A stretch of DNA of 6,448 bases, taken from assembly GCA_964387775.1 (NCBI GenBank), contig CAYLZO010000269.1, positions 1-6,448 on the forward strand, written 5' to 3'. The DNA is from CAYLZO01 sp964387775. Its GTDB lineage: Bacteria > Chloroflexota > Anaerolineae > JAAYZQ01. The translations under genes were made by a program, and so were the position numbers. Below the pieces are notes generated by a model. The model saw only the letters and a program-made list of their open reading frames with translations, made no database searches and had not been told where the DNA came from. Each line of letters starts with the position of its first letter. The first letter of the stretch is position 1. Positions 6,094 through 6,448 of the stretch are shown in pieces.

Positions 6094-6435
6094 TTGGTTG
6101 AAAAATCGCTGAAGCAGTTCCAATCTGACGTGGACGCCTGGATTCAGGCCGTCGGTGGCGGCTATTGGACACCCCACGAAAACCTGGCCCGCATCGCCGA
6201 AGAAGTCGGGGAGCTGGCCCGCCTGCTCAACCACGCCTACGGCCCCAAGCCCAAGAAAGCGAGCGAAGCGCCCCAGGAGCTCGGCGAGGAGCTGGCCGAC
6301 ATCGTCTTTGCCATCATTTGCCTGGCCAACTCGGAGGGCATCGACCTGGGGGAAAGCCTGGAAGGGGTGCTGGACAAGGTCTGGCACCGGGATCGGGATC
6401 GGTATCGAAAGGATAACGGGAATTCCGCCCCATAA
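6094..6435 (+). CDS. MazG-type nucleotide pyrophosphohydrolase, YpjD-like
   Basis: This is a 113-residue all-alpha enzyme that should hydrolyse nucleoside triphosphates to monophosphates and pyrophosphate in the cytosol, probably to clear abnormal nucleotides. The metal-binding pattern EExxE...ExxD is complete: E36, E37 and E40 in EEVGELARLLNHAYG, and E66 and D69 in EELADIVFAIICLANSEGI. The middle GPKPKKAS and the late DKVWHRDRDRY closely resemble Bacillus subtilis YpjD as I remember it, including the length of about 110 residues, so it is a single-domain form and not the tandem-domain MazG of Escherichia coli. The exact substrate cannot be read from sequence. It starts at TTG 6094 after a strong Shine-Dalgarno and has its own promoter, divergent from the surface-protein operon. 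Only 13 bp follow its stop codon in the window. Confidence 0.9.
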   Translation: MVEKSLKQFQSDVDAWIQAVGGGYWTPHENLARIAEEVGELARLLNHAYGPKPKKASEAPQELGEELADIVFAIICLANSEGIDLGESLEGVLDKVWHRDRDRYRKDNGNSAP

Positions 6436-6448
6436 CCAGACAGGCTGG

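Overview
The window is about 70% GC by eye and looks like chromosome from a Chloroflexota bacterium, probably Anaerolineae-like. Three things suggest this. There is a surface protein with a long Pro/Thr linker between a binding domain and a C-terminal membrane anchor. There are multi-domain membrane proteins with DUF4350/GATase1-like domains. There is a dispersed palindromic repeat of the type that translates as CHCERREAIS. The placement is inference and rests on no marker gene.

Left half, + strand (1-3822): two adjacent, related membrane genes. The first is cut by the left edge (3-1262). The second is complete (1315-3822, 835 aa). Both have the order extracytoplasmic GATase1-like domain, two membrane helices, second GATase1-like domain, so they appear to be tandem paralogues. 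The complete one also carries an N-terminal membrane domain of 9-10 helices. Their junction holds a palindromic repeat element (1158-1236) that encodes the tail of the first protein, and an imperfect 56-bp tandem duplication (1212-1323) that gives two Shine-Dalgarno/start-codon modules.

Right half, - strand (5957 down to 3842): a likely two-gene operon read from a near-consensus promoter at 5995-6023. The first gene is a secreted, membrane-anchored surface protein with a predicted binding domain. The second is a lipoprotein related to the UshA/5'-nucleotidase metallophosphatases. The lipoprotein gene has an in-frame TGA at codon 70, exactly where I recall Cys in relatives carrying EPCGC...GGLARR. 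It is followed at bacterial SECIS distance by a strong hairpin with G first in its loop. This makes it a candidate selenoprotein, although a nonsense mutation is not excluded, and it is the most interesting point in the window.

Right edge, + strand (6094-6435): a short MazG-type pyrophosphohydrolase of the YpjD kind, starting at TTG after a strong Shine-Dalgarno. Its extended -10 promoter lies back-to-back with that of the - strand operon.

The left pair and the - strand operon converge at 3822/3842. The two membrane proteins, the surface protein and the lipoprotein all point to the cell envelope. Only the YpjD-like enzyme is a cytosolic housekeeping protein. No RNA genes, CRISPR arrays, transposases or integrases were seen.
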